Shown here one piece after another: positions 26,776 to 34,745 of a stretch of DNA of 64,000 nt (the first letter of the stretch is position 1; each line of letters opens with the position of its first letter). The translations under genes and the position numbers were made by a program. The stretch is from Gp6-AA40 sp032156805 (lineage in GTDB: Bacteria; Acidobacteriota; Vicinamibacteria; Vicinamibacterales; UBA2999): positions 26,033-90,032 of the forward strand of contig JALDXQ010000005.1 of NCBI GenBank assembly GCA_032156805.1, read 5' to 3'. The notes below the pieces were generated by a model. It was given only the letters and a program-made list of their open reading frames with translations. It was not told the DNA's origin and searched no databases.

Positions 26776-27675
26776 CTACGTCTGATCGCCTCGATAGTTC
26801 CGGTAGTACTTGCCCTGCCCTGTCGCCGGCTCCTCCACAGCGTTCAAAACCGTACCGATGATCGACTCCCGGCCGATCTGGGTGATCGCCCGCTCCACAA
26901 CTGCATGGGGAGTGACGCCCGCACGGATGACAAGGATCACGGCACCCGTGAGATGCCCCAGGATCTGGGCATCGGCGAGCAGCCCCGTCGGTGGCACGTC
27001 CAGAAGGACCCAATCGAAGCGCGATGCGCAGTCGTCCAGGAGGACACGCATCCGGTCGGACGCCAATCCGGCGAGCGGCGCTTCATGGGAGCCTCCCGAG
27101 GTCAGCACGCTCAGGTTCGGCGTGACGACCACGAGAGGCAGCTCGCGGATTTCGTCGTGGAGCACTTCGTTCAGACCCGCGCGGTTGCTGATTCCGAGTA
27201 TCTTGTGCACGGAGGCCTGGCGGAGGTCGGCGTCGATTACAAGGACGCGACGTGAATACGATTCGCTCAGCGTCAACGCGAGGTTCACTGTCGTCAGCGT
27301 CTTGCCATCCCGCGGCAACGCGCTGGTCACCGTGACGACTTTCAACCCGTTGGCGAGCTGCGCGTCGTGCAGCGACGCTGCGAGCCGGCGATACTGCTCC
27401 ACACCGACGAAGTGCGCATTGGAGCTCACCAGCCTGACATCCGAGTCGAGCTGTGCGCGCTCGGGCGCGTGCGTGAGCGCACGGAGAAATTGGAAACGGC
27501 GCGGTTCACTGGGACTGCGATCGCCTGTGCGCTGATCGCGATCGGGCGCGGGGGGACCTTCCGCCGGGTACCGGTCGATTGCAGTTGCGTACGATGAGTC
27601 CTCGAGAGCAGAGGAGGCATTCGTGTCCGCACCTCCAGCTCCAGCCCGTCTCAACGCCTCATCAATCCGGCTCAT
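26776..27675 (-). CDS. CpsD/CapB-type tyrosine autokinase (BY-kinase)
   Basis: 299 aa with no membrane segment, so the catalytic domain is separate from the Wzz-like partner encoded two genes upstream. Walker A is TSALPRDGKTLTTVNLA (about residues 117-133), Walker A' is VLVIDADLRQASVHK and Walker B is WVLLDVPP. The C-terminus has a short Tyr cluster (GKYYRNYRGD), the autophosphorylation site in this family. The N-terminal 85 residues are low-complexity, with an MSRIDEALRRAG start seen in exosortase-associated kinases. It regulates chain length and export through phosphorylation cycles with the Wzz protein. The gene begins 35 nt after the ATPase gene. Confidence 0.92.
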   Translation of the reverse strand: MSRIDEALRRAGAGGADTNASSALEDSSYATAIDRYPAEGPPAPDRDQRTGDRSPSEPRRFQFLRALTHAPERAQLDSDVRLVSSNAHFVGVEQYRRLAASLHDAQLANGLKVVTVTSALPRDGKTLTTVNLALTLSESYSRRVLVIDADLRQASVHKILGISNRAGLNEVLHDEIRELPLVVVTPNLSVLTSGGSHEAPLAGLASDRMRVLLDDCASRFDWVLLDVPPTGLLADAQILGHLTGAVILVIRAGVTPHAVVERAITQIGRESIIGTVLNAVEEPATGQGKYYRNYRGDQT

Positions 27676-27710
27676 TCGTTTCCCAGCCTCTCCGCGTCGC
27701 GTTCGCGCGA

Positions 27711-28679
27711 CTAGAGTCGTTCCCTGCCGAACGACGCAAATCGACGGAACCTCGACTTCTCTCCCTGGGGAGTCTGCCGGTCGTTCGGCTCCTCGTGCGC
27801 ATCACCCGAGCGAGGGACCTCCTCCCGAGTGGCGACGTTCAACCGGCCGGGTGTTTCGCTCTCGATCGGTTTGAGGCGGAAGTCCTCGCAGACCTCGAGC
27901 ACGATCCCACGGTCCACAGGACGACGATCGAGAGCCAAGCCGCTCACGAGGGCGTTGTCGCAGATGACGCTGACCGTTCGCGGGATTCCGCGCGAGAACT
28001 CGTGAATGAGCGCGATGCTCTCACGCGTGAACAACTGGGACGGCGTTCCGCCAGCGGTCTTGATTCGGCTGGCAATGTACGCGGCCGTCTCCGGCAACTG
28101 GAGGAAGCCGAGCTCACAGCGAAGCGCCACCCGCTGCTTCAATTGGCGCAACGACGGCTGCTCCAGCCGGGCACTGAGCTCCGGCTGCCCCGCCAGTATC
28201 AATGGCAACAGTTTCTCGTCCGACGTTTCGATGTTGCCAAGGAGCCTTACTTCCTCGAGCAGCTCGGTCGTGAGGCTTTGCGCTTCATCGACCACGAGCG
28301 CCGTGATTTCGCCGTGCTCTCGACGCTCGCGCAGCACCCGCTCGATCTCACCGAGCAACGACGTCTTCGACGTCGACACATGCGCCGACAGCCCGAAACG
28401 ACGCGCCAGCAACTCCACGAACTCCTGACGCGTCAGAGCAGGATTATTGATGTAGATGCAGCGAACGCTCCCGCAGCGCTCGGACCGCAGCGCGGCCTGC
28501 AGCAGGGTCGTCTTCCCGGTGCCCGCTTCGCCTATCAGCAGGGTGAGCGCCTTGGCCGAGTACAGCCCGTATTCGAGCGTGCTCAGGGCCTCACGGTGGT
28601 GAGGCGTCATGAAAAGGTACCGCGGGTTTGCGGTGAGCTCGAACGGACGCTCGCGAAGGCCGTAGAAGTCGAGATACAT
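27711..28679 (-). CDS. ExeA-like AAA ATPase of the EPS/exosortase locus
   Basis: 322 aa from the ATG at 28679, giving MYLDFYGLRERPFELT, the standard start of ExeA/GspA-like and exosortase-associated ATPases. Walker A is LLIGEAGTGKTTLLQ near residue 50, Walker B is TALVVDEAQSL, and sensor-like LLPLILAGQPELSARL follows. The C-terminal part includes IPRTVSVICDNALVSGLA. The ATPase probably energises or regulates assembly of the export complex. It starts 7 nt after the Wzz-like gene. The family is diagnostic of XrtA-type EPS gene sets, where it sits beside the kinase and chain-length protein, as here. Confidence 0.9.
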   Translation of the reverse strand: MYLDFYGLRERPFELTANPRYLFMTPHHREALSTLEYGLYSAKALTLLIGEAGTGKTTLLQAALRSERCGSVRCIYINNPALTRQEFVELLARRFGLSAHVSTSKTSLLGEIERVLRERREHGEITALVVDEAQSLTTELLEEVRLLGNIETSDEKLLPLILAGQPELSARLEQPSLRQLKQRVALRCELGFLQLPETAAYIASRIKTAGGTPSQLFTRESIALIHEFSRGIPRTVSVICDNALVSGLALDRRPVDRGIVLEVCEDFRLKPIESETPGRLNVATREEVPRSGDAHEEPNDRQTPQGEKSRFRRFASFGRERL

Positions 28680-28686
28680 CGCCGTG

Positions 28687-30240
28687 CTACGCTCGCAGAC
28701 TCCACACCACGACAAAGGCCACCGATCCGATCAGCGCCGCCGTTCCCGTGAGGTTCACGAGTATCGCTCGCCACCGCCCCGCTCTCTGCTCGCGCTCGGT
28801 CGTCATCGCCGGCACCAGCGCCAGCACCGGCAGATCGAGAGTTCGAACGACGTCGTGTTCGAGCTTGAAGCTCGAATCGCGCAGCTCGCGAAACACGACG
28901 AGCAGAAATCCGAGAGCCAATCCGGCCGCCGCTGCCGAAAACATTGCCATGAGCCGCTCTCGCTGGTTGGCCGGCCGCTCCGGGAACGAGGCCGGGTCGA
29001 GAATCCTGAACTGCTCGCCTATCTGACGGCGCTCCAGATTCGTCGCCAGCTTCGAGTCCTCCTGCTTCTCGAGCAGACTCGCGTAGATCTCCTGAAGCGT
29101 GTTGTAGTCGCGCGTGAGTTCCACGAGCTCGGACTCTCGGCTGGGTGACGCGTCGATGCGCGCCTGATACATCGCCATCTCGGACTGGATGCGCGTGCCT
29201 TCGCTCTCATGCCCCTGCAGCTGCCGGTCGATGTCGTCGAGCTGATATTGGAGATCGCGAGCAACGCGCTGGTATTTGAGCTGCTCGGGCGTTGCCTCGG
29301 AGTCAGATGGAGGAGGAGGCAATAGCGCCTCCTGCTTGACGCGCTCCTCGAGATCCCGAATGGTGCGCTCCAGCGCGCGAAAGTCGGGATGACTCGGGGT
29401 GTATTTGAGCTTGTACTCCTCGAGCCGCGCACGCGCTTCAGCCAGAGGCCGTTCGCTTGGAAGCAGCTGCACCGCGGAGCCGTCAACCGGAGCCGGCGTG
29501 GCAAGCGGTAAGGTATCGGCCAGCTGGCGCTCGACCAGGAGCCGCCGCTCCCGGGCGCGGTTGATCGCCTCGTTCACCGACTGCAGCTGCATCCGGTTGT
29601 TGTTGATGGCCTGGAGATTCGCCATCATCTGCGAGGGCAGCTCGCCCGAGTTCCTCAGGCGATACTCCTCGAGTTTTTTCTCGTGCACGAGCAGTCGCTG
29701 CCTCGCGTCCTCGAGCTGGGACTCCAGGAAGACGCTCGTGTTCTCGGCCAGCTTTTCGCGTTCACGCAGGTTCTCGTCGATGAACATCGATGCCAGCCGT
29801 GCGGTCACCTTTTGCGCCGTTGACGGGTCGGCGCTCGTGAAGCTGACTCGGAAGGACTGTTCCCTGCCAGGCGGCCGCAGCTCGATATCGCGCCCCCGCA
29901 TCGTTTCCACCACGTCTTCCATCGGCCTGACGCGCCGCTCTTCCGGATAAAGGCCGAACTCGATGATGATTCGCTCGAGCCGCGTGCGACTCAGAATCTG
30001 GTCGCTGATGGCGACAAGACGGTCCTCGACAGACGCCGTCACCGTTGATCGCACGTAGCTGTCGGGAATCCGCTGTGGAATCACCATGAGGACCGTTTCG
30101 GATCGGTACAGCTCCGGCACGTACGACGCGATCACCGGCGCGAGGGCGAGCCCTGCCGCGAACGGCAGCAGGATCCACCAGCGACCCTGCCAAAGGGTGG
30201 TCTTGATGTCGTCGGGGGTGTAGGTCTTTCCGGGCAGCAT
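28687..30240 (-). CDS. Polysaccharide chain-length determinant (Wzz/GumC family)
   Basis: 517 aa from the ATG at 30240 (MLPGKTYTPDDI). An N-terminal membrane segment (WWILLPFAAGLALAPVIA) is followed by the Wzz periplasmic domain with YRSETVLMVIPQRIP and a long coiled coil (about residues 150-400, e.g. LEDARQRLLVHEKKLEEY). A C-terminal membrane segment (FSAAAAGLALGFLLVVF) follows the conserved proline-rich PASFPERPANQRE. A third hydrophobic segment ends the chain. It sets polymer length and pairs with the tyrosine kinase at 26776-27675. It starts 4 nt after the OM barrel gene's stop, with which it is surely cotranscribed. Confidence 0.92.
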   Translation of the reverse strand: MLPGKTYTPDDIKTTLWQGRWWILLPFAAGLALAPVIASYVPELYRSETVLMVIPQRIPDSYVRSTVTASVEDRLVAISDQILSRTRLERIIIEFGLYPEERRVRPMEDVVETMRGRDIELRPPGREQSFRVSFTSADPSTAQKVTARLASMFIDENLREREKLAENTSVFLESQLEDARQRLLVHEKKLEEYRLRNSGELPSQMMANLQAINNNRMQLQSVNEAINRARERRLLVERQLADTLPLATPAPVDGSAVQLLPSERPLAEARARLEEYKLKYTPSHPDFRALERTIRDLEERVKQEALLPPPPSDSEATPEQLKYQRVARDLQYQLDDIDRQLQGHESEGTRIQSEMAMYQARIDASPSRESELVELTRDYNTLQEIYASLLEKQEDSKLATNLERRQIGEQFRILDPASFPERPANQRERLMAMFSAAAAGLALGFLLVVFRELRDSSFKLEHDVVRTLDLPVLALVPAMTTEREQRAGRWRAILVNLTGTAALIGSVAFVVVWSLRA

Positions 30241-30244
30241 CGTT

Positions 30245-31618
30245 TCACCTTCTGAAGACAGGAACCCGCAGCTGCAGACCGGCACGGCCACCGTGCCGCT
30301 CCACCTCAAAAGGAACTCCCGGAATGATAGGAACGTCCGGCACGAAGTCGTCCTCTCTGTAGCCGTAGTACACGTACTCGGCGAAGGCTTGCAGCCCTCG
30401 CGTCAGGGTGACTCCGACCCTTGCCAAACCGTCGTAGGTGTCGAGCAGGCGGTTTCCGGTCAACGCCGACTGGCCACTCGATCGTCGGACGTGCGCGGTA
30501 AACGCCACACCGCTCCTGACCGCTCCGTTGACCTCGGCACTGAAGCCAGTCACAAAAAGCGGCTGGCTGACGCCGGCCACGTACTGCAACCCGCGATTGA
30601 CGCTGCCACGAATCTGCCACCTGCGCGCGAATGGGTAGACCAACCCGGCCTCGCCGGTAGCCCTCACCGCCCGCGTATCCACGGGGGCAGCAGCCTCCTC
30701 GTCCAGGTCCGGAATGAAGTCGGGCAAACTGGTCGAGGAACCGCCTACTCGAAAGAAGAAAGTCACGCGCTGACTGGCCGTCAACGGCCGGTTGAGCGTA
30801 AGGGAGATGTCGACGGCATTTGAGTCCGCTAACCTGTTGAGATTAAGTCCGTTGTAACTGCCCACGCGATAGGAATAGGAAACGGAGAGGCGGTCATTTC
30901 GGTTCAGATTCCCGGCCAATCGCGCCGAGATAGAGTAACTGGTCAGATCCGGCCGCCGCGCGGTTTCATTGGCGAAGTTCGTGTGATCCAAGGAGCCGTG
31001 AGCGCTGATGGTCATGCGCCGTGTCAAGCCGCGCGTCAAATCCACGGACGTCAGGGACGAGACCGATGACGACGCGTCGAGGTCGTAGTAGTTGTCATTA
31101 GGAATCGTCAGAGCCTGGTTCTCGCTACCCTCGGGAAACGCAGGAAACAGGGCGTATCGATATGCTGGCGAGTAGGAGACTGTCTCATTCAGGCCGAAGC
31201 CGAGACGAGCAGGTAGATTGGCGCCCACCCTGATGGCGCCGGTATGCGTCTGATTCGTGAAACTCGCTGGCTGATCCGTGAGGCTCGCTGGCTGATCCGG
31301 GGGGCTCGCAGCATGGGGGTAATGGCGGACCGCTGATGTCGCCATAGCGTGGAGTTGCGCATCTCTGAAGAGTCGAGCGTAGACGAGTGACCCCACGCCC
31401 CAGATAGAGTATCCAGGCGGCTGAAGCTGACCGACCCCAGATGAGGGATTCTGCAACGAGGCGTCGCTGTCGTAGGCGCCGCTGACCGACACTTCGACGT
31501 CGAGGAGCTCGGTGGCGAGCGCATCGCGAGGGTCCTGCGCGAGCCCCGGCACAGCGCCCGCAGCGAGGACCACGAGGACGGCAAACATCACGAACGAACG
31601 TCGATCGAATGACGGCAT
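30245..31618 (-). CDS. Outer-membrane beta-barrel protein of the EPS export system
   Basis: 457 aa. A signal peptide (VMFAVLVVLAAGAVPGLAQ) precedes a chain of alternating amphipathic strands (for example LDVEVSVSGAYDSDASLQ, FGLNETVSYSPAYRY, DRLSVSYSYRVGSYNG), ending in QLRVPVFRR. The pattern fits the exosortase-associated outer-membrane proteins encoded between Wza and Wzz genes. It may form or line the exit pore for the polymer. Near residues 100-125 it carries a tandem repeat of seven residues (unit QPASLTD). It lies 18 nt after the Wza-like gene and 4 nt before the Wzz gene. Confidence 0.83.
   Translation of the reverse strand: MPSFDRRSFVMFAVLVVLAAGAVPGLAQDPRDALATELLDVEVSVSGAYDSDASLQNPSSGVGQLQPPGYSIWGVGSLVYARLFRDAQLHAMATSAVRHYPHAASPPDQPASLTDQPASFTNQTHTGAIRVGANLPARLGFGLNETVSYSPAYRYALFPAFPEGSENQALTIPNDNYYDLDASSSVSSLTSVDLTRGLTRRMTISAHGSLDHTNFANETARRPDLTSYSISARLAGNLNRNDRLSVSYSYRVGSYNGLNLNRLADSNAVDISLTLNRPLTASQRVTFFFRVGGSSTSLPDFIPDLDEEAAAPVDTRAVRATGEAGLVYPFARRWQIRGSVNRGLQYVAGVSQPLFVTGFSAEVNGAVRSGVAFTAHVRRSSGQSALTGNRLLDTYDGLARVGVTLTRGLQAFAEYVYYGYREDDFVPDVPIIPGVPFEVERHGGRAGLQLRVPVFRR
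31250..31312 (-). repeat. Three 21-bp imperfect tandem repeats
   Basis: Plus-strand unit CTGATCCGTGAGGCTCGCTGG occurs three times with a few substitutions inside the outer-membrane barrel gene. It encodes a heptad resembling DQPASLT in a probable surface loop. Confidence 0.6.
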
Positions 31619-31636
31619 GTCAGGGCTCGACAGAGC

Positions 31637-32272
31637 CTAATCGCGAACCAACACCGTGTCGCCGGGCTGCAGCAGAATGTTCTGCTCAAGTTTCTTTCCC
31701 GCGATCACGTCGTTGTAGTTGAACCTGAGCCGCCGTTCTTGCCCGTTCTCAGTGCGAAGGATCAGGATGTTCTTCTTGTCCGCATACTCGAGCAATCCGC
31801 CTACGGCCGCAATGAGCTGAAGCACTGTCGTCTCCGACGTCAGCGGGAACACACCTGGTTTCGCGACTTCGCCGAGCACGAACACCTTGCGGCTGCGAAT
31901 CTCCTTCACAATAACCGTCGCGTCGGAATCCTTGACGTATTTCGTCGCCGCCTTCTCAACGACCTGGGCGAGCTGCTCAGGCGTCAGACCGGTGGCTTGG
32001 ACGTCGTTCAGCAGCGGCAGGGAGATCTTGCCGTCCGGCCGCACGACGACCTCCGTCGAGAGCTCCTTCTCACGCCAAACGATTACGGTCAGCACGTCCT
32101 CCGGGCCGATCACGTAACCTTCCGGCAGAGGGACACCTTGTGGGACATCAACAGACTGCTCGGCAGCACCCGCCGACGGCTGTTGAGGACTCACCTGCGC
32201 AGCTACCGGAAGAACCAATGCGATAGTCAGCGCGCTCACTCCGAGGAAGCTGTTTGAAAAACGTTCGTTCAT
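31637..32272 (-). CDS. Polysaccharide export protein (Wza-like, SLBB)
   Basis: 211 aa from the ATG at 32272, which has a CAGGA ribosome-binding sequence 7 nt upstream; an ATG at 32278 is the alternative. A signal peptide (FLGVSALTIALVLPVAAQ) has no lipobox Cys, unlike classic Wza lipoproteins. The Poly_export domain starts at GYVIGPEDVLTVIVW and includes VVRPDGKISLPLLNDV; one SLBB domain follows (KVFVLGEVAKPGVFPL). The chain ends at LQPGDTVLVRD. It forms the periplasmic/outer-membrane export ring. It is the first gene of the assembly unit and has a sigma-54 promoter match upstream at 32399-32414. Confidence 0.92.
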   Translation of the reverse strand: MNERFSNSFLGVSALTIALVLPVAAQVSPQQPSAGAAEQSVDVPQGVPLPEGYVIGPEDVLTVIVWREKELSTEVVVRPDGKISLPLLNDVQATGLTPEQLAQVVEKAATKYVKDSDATVIVKEIRSRKVFVLGEVAKPGVFPLTSETTVLQLIAAVGGLLEYADKKNILILRTENGQERRLRFNYNDVIAGKKLEQNILLQPGDTVLVRD

Positions 32273-32398
32273 CCTCATTCCTGCTCGGTGCGGACGCCTA
32301 CGTGCCAAGGAGGGCCTTCGGCGATCATCGCATTGCCGCTCCTCGTTGCTGTAAACGACGCTGATTCTACAACCTATCCTCGACGAGCGTTACTCAGC

Positions 32399-32414
32399 TG
32401 CAAGCTCGCCGCCA
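32399..32414 (-). promoter_or_regulatory. Sigma-54 promoter of the wza-led assembly unit
   Basis: Minus strand TGGCGGCGAGCTTGCA: TGGC and TTGCA with the 12-nt GG/GC spacing of RpoN promoters. The predicted start is near 32388, giving a leader of about 116 nt to the Wza-like ATG. Confidence 0.6.
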
Positions 32415-32638
32415 TCGATACCGACCAAGAAACATCGCCATCGTCACCTGCCACCATCGGCCTGCCCGGCCACGATTTACATTTAGAACCGGTGGCCGTC
32501 GGAACTGCAGAGACCAATGGCGGAAACCGTTTGTAGAGTTGACCAAGACGCCGTCTCAGCCACTATTGTGGACCTTTAGTTCTGATTCTCGGAGACAATG
32601 TGCGAGGTTGCAGGCGACCAAGCTCATCGCGAATTGAG

Positions 32639-32660
32639 TGCGAACGTATTGCGAACGTAT
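32639..32660 (+). repeat. Perfect 11-bp tandem repeat upstream of a sigma-54 promoter
   Basis: TGCGAACGTAT occurs twice head-to-tail, ending 6 nt before the -24 element of the PEP-CTERM gene promoter. It could be a regulator-binding site, although it is closer than typical sigma-54 enhancer sites. Confidence 0.6.
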
Positions 32661-32666
32661 GAAGTC

Positions 32667-32682
32667 TGGTAGTTGATTTGCA
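32667..32682 (+). promoter_or_regulatory. Sigma-54 promoter of PEP-CTERM gene 1
   Basis: TGGTAGTTGATTTGCA matches TGG-N8-TTGCW with correct -24/-12 spacing. The last base lies 105 nt before the ATG at 32787, exactly as for the second PEP-CTERM gene. Confidence 0.65.
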
Positions 32683-32786
32683 TCGAGGGTTACTGTATGG
32701 TACTACGGCGGTTGAGCGAGTTGTGTGTTTGTCGGCTCGATCATTCCTGGTGGTTCTTGCCGTTAGGTGCCTCGAAAAGGAGACCC

Positions 32787-33317
32787 ATGGCTGCACATCT
32801 CAATCGAACTGCTGCCCTCGCGGTGGCGCTCGGTCTCTTGAGTGTCCCTGCAACGGTCGATGCCCTGCCAATCCATTTCCGGATTCAGACCTCGGAATCG
32901 ACCCTTGACCTGCGGGATGATGCAAGCGGCGCCCGGGATGCGGCCGGCGCGGGCGGATCCGCCGGACTCGTGAGCAACAGTATGCGCGATGCCGGACTGG
33001 GTGGCGGGGGCTTCGGAGGCGCGGGGGGCGGCAGCCTTGGGCAGGGTTCGGGCGGTGGGTCCTCCCGTTCGACACCACGAGCTAGAGGCACGGCCAGCAC
33101 CACACGCTGGATTCGCGGATCGGGAGGCTCGGGTTTTCGGAACGGCTCCGCCTGGAACGACTCAGGCCTGCTCCTGATCGCGACGTTACCCGCCGTGATG
33201 GAAACGAACGGTCCTCCCCCTCCAATAAATGGGAAGATTCCGGAACCAGTCACTGCGATTCTGTTTGGTTCAGCGGTAGCATTTCTCTCTCTTCGTCGTC
33301 TCAGCCGCCATCTGTAA
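32787..33317 (+). CDS. Glycine-rich PEP-CTERM protein
   Basis: 176 aa. The start is set by a strong AAAAGGAGA ribosome-binding site 3 nt before the ATG. A signal peptide (AALAVALGLLSVPATVDA) is followed by a mature part with a Gly/Ser-rich stretch (GLGGGGFGGAGGGSLGQG) and an Arg/Thr/Ser-rich stretch. The C-terminal sorting signal is complete: KIPEPVTAILFGSAVAF followed by the basic tail LRRLSRHL. It should be exported, cut by the exosortase at 21050-21922, and released or attached to the matrix. No enzymatic domain is seen. The composition suggests a structural, possibly glycosylated matrix protein. A sigma-54 promoter match lies upstream. Confidence 0.88.
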   Translation: MAAHLNRTAALAVALGLLSVPATVDALPIHFRIQTSESTLDLRDDASGARDAAGAGGSAGLVSNSMRDAGLGGGGFGGAGGGSLGQGSGGGSSRSTPRARGTASTTRWIRGSGGSGFRNGSAWNDSGLLLIATLPAVMETNGPPPPINGKIPEPVTAILFGSAVAFLSLRRLSRHL

Positions 33318-33350
33318 ACAACGGCTAGTGAGAGACGGCTTTTGGCCCGC

Positions 33351-33402
33351 CACGGGAGCAGCGTAATTCGGAGAATCGTCTCGCGCTCTCCCGTTGCTTT
33401 TT
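33351..33402 (+). terminator. Possible rho-independent terminator after PEP-CTERM gene 1
   Basis: CACGGGAG and CTCCCGTTG can pair around a loop that may hold a smaller hairpin, and TTGCTTTTTT follows directly. The long loop makes this a weak call. Confidence 0.35.
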
Positions 33403-33483
33403 TCGAAGGGCCTTCGACACGATTCAGTCGGGTCGACTACACTCAAACTGCTCGCGATTTCGGGCTAACATCTCTCGTGTCCT

Positions 33484-34476
33484 GTGGCGAGTGAAAGCAG
33501 CACTCCTGGCGCAACAAGACTCCACGCCGGGATTCGCATCAGGGGCAAAGATCTTGAAGTTCCGAGCATCGAGGTCGACGGCCGGACTTTGATCGTCACG
33601 GGCCGATGGCCGAAGATCGCGGCGGTACGCGACGAGGCGTTCGTGCAGGGACGGATCGTTCCGGATCCGCTGCGTGCCGTTGACGCACTGAAGCAGTGGA
33701 ACCAACGTCCCGACATCTTTGCATTTCCACAAAAGGTTGGCGAGGCGGCGGCGCAGCTCGGATTTCGTACCGAGTGGGACGACTTCGCCCTTCTACGGAT
33801 CACGACGTATGACGACTGGCTGAAAAATCGAGTCAAGCGCGACGTCAAGGAGAACCTGCGTCGCGCCAGGCGAGAAGGGATTGTGGTTCGGTCGTGCGTT
33901 TACGACGACGACTTCGTGAGAGGGATCAAAGAACTCTACGACGAGACGCCTATCCGCCAGGGAAAGCCGTTCTGGCATTACGGGAAGTCGTTCGAGTCGC
34001 TGCGGGAGATTCACGGCACCTATCAGGACCGGGCCGAATACATCGGCGCGTACCTTGGTGACGAGTTGATCGGGTTTCTCAAAATGGTCTACGTCGACAA
34101 CTTCGCGAAGACGATGCATGTCATCAGCAAGGAGAGGCACTTTCAGAAGCGCCCGACCAACGCGCTCATCGCCAAGGCGGTGGAGATCTGTGCTGAGAAG
34201 CAACTCTCACACCTGATATACGGTGAGTACACGTTCCCCGGCAAAGGGACGAACTCGCTGACCGAGTTCAAGAGGCATCACGGCTTCGAGCCGGTCCGTT
34301 ATCCGCGACACTTCATTGCACTGACGATGAAGGGCAGGCTCTCCCTCATGCTGAGTCTTCACAAAGACTTGCGGCGGTTCATACCAGCGTCCGTTACGCA
34401 TGCGGTTTTGAAGGTGCGATCCTCGTACTACCGGCGGCGGTACGCGAAGGACGCGATCGAACAGAGTCGCACCTAG
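33484..34476 (+). CDS. FemAB/GNAT-like acyltransferase family protein
   Basis: 330 aa from a GTG at 33484 without an obvious Shine-Dalgarno sequence, so the start is uncertain. The core shows a GNAT-like pattern: TYDDWLKNRVKRDVKENLR, then GIVVRSCVYDDDFVRGIK, FWHYGKSFESLREIHG, EYIGAYLGDELIGFLKMV and a final LIYGEYTFPGKGTNSLTEFK. Similar proteins occur in glycan loci next to glycosyltransferases and lack a tested function. It lies between the two PEP-CTERM genes. A frameshifted relic of the same gene is at 46381-46590, so this family has been copied within the locus. It shares a general fold, but not clear sequence, with the FemAB protein at 20000-21040. Confidence 0.75.
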   Translation: MASESSTPGATRLHAGIRIRGKDLEVPSIEVDGRTLIVTGRWPKIAAVRDEAFVQGRIVPDPLRAVDALKQWNQRPDIFAFPQKVGEAAAQLGFRTEWDDFALLRITTYDDWLKNRVKRDVKENLRRARREGIVVRSCVYDDDFVRGIKELYDETPIRQGKPFWHYGKSFESLREIHGTYQDRAEYIGAYLGDELIGFLKMVYVDNFAKTMHVISKERHFQKRPTNALIAKAVEICAEKQLSHLIYGEYTFPGKGTNSLTEFKRHHGFEPVRYPRHFIALTMKGRLSLMLSLHKDLRRFIPASVTHAVLKVRSSYYRRRYAKDAIEQSRT

Positions 34477-34625
34477 AGGTCCGCTCCACGACTCACACGG
34501 ATCTGAGAAACTCTGTGGACAATTTCTTACCTCTCGTTGCGGAGGATTGCCCCTTTTTTACTCGGGAATCACTTACTGCGCCTGCTCACCTGCAGTATTC
34601 GCATGGCATCGTTATCACCCGCCGC

Positions 34626-34641
34626 TGGACCAATCCTTGCT
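34626..34641 (+). promoter_or_regulatory. Sigma-54 promoter of PEP-CTERM gene 2
   Basis: TGGACCAATCCTTGCT matches TGG-N8-TTGCW with correct spacing. The last base lies 105 nt before the ATG at 34746; the predicted leader is about 94 nt. Confidence 0.65.
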
Positions 34642-34745
34642 TTGTCCGAGCCCGGTCTCGGAGATAGAATCTTGTGACTGCCCATCAAGCTGACGCGTGT
34701 TGCTCCGTTCGTTCGCTTGTGCTTCACTTAACTTGAGGAATTCGG

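Larger units (their letters stand above)
32279..32786. other. 508-bp divergent intergenic region between EPS export and PEP-CTERM units
   Basis: The region carries two outward-facing sigma-54 promoter matches (minus strand 32399-32414, plus strand 32667-32682) separated by about 250 bp. That spacing could hold shared activator sites. An 11-bp tandem repeat lies next to the plus-strand site. No coding potential was recognised apart from out-of-frame reading through the leaders. Confidence 0.6.
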
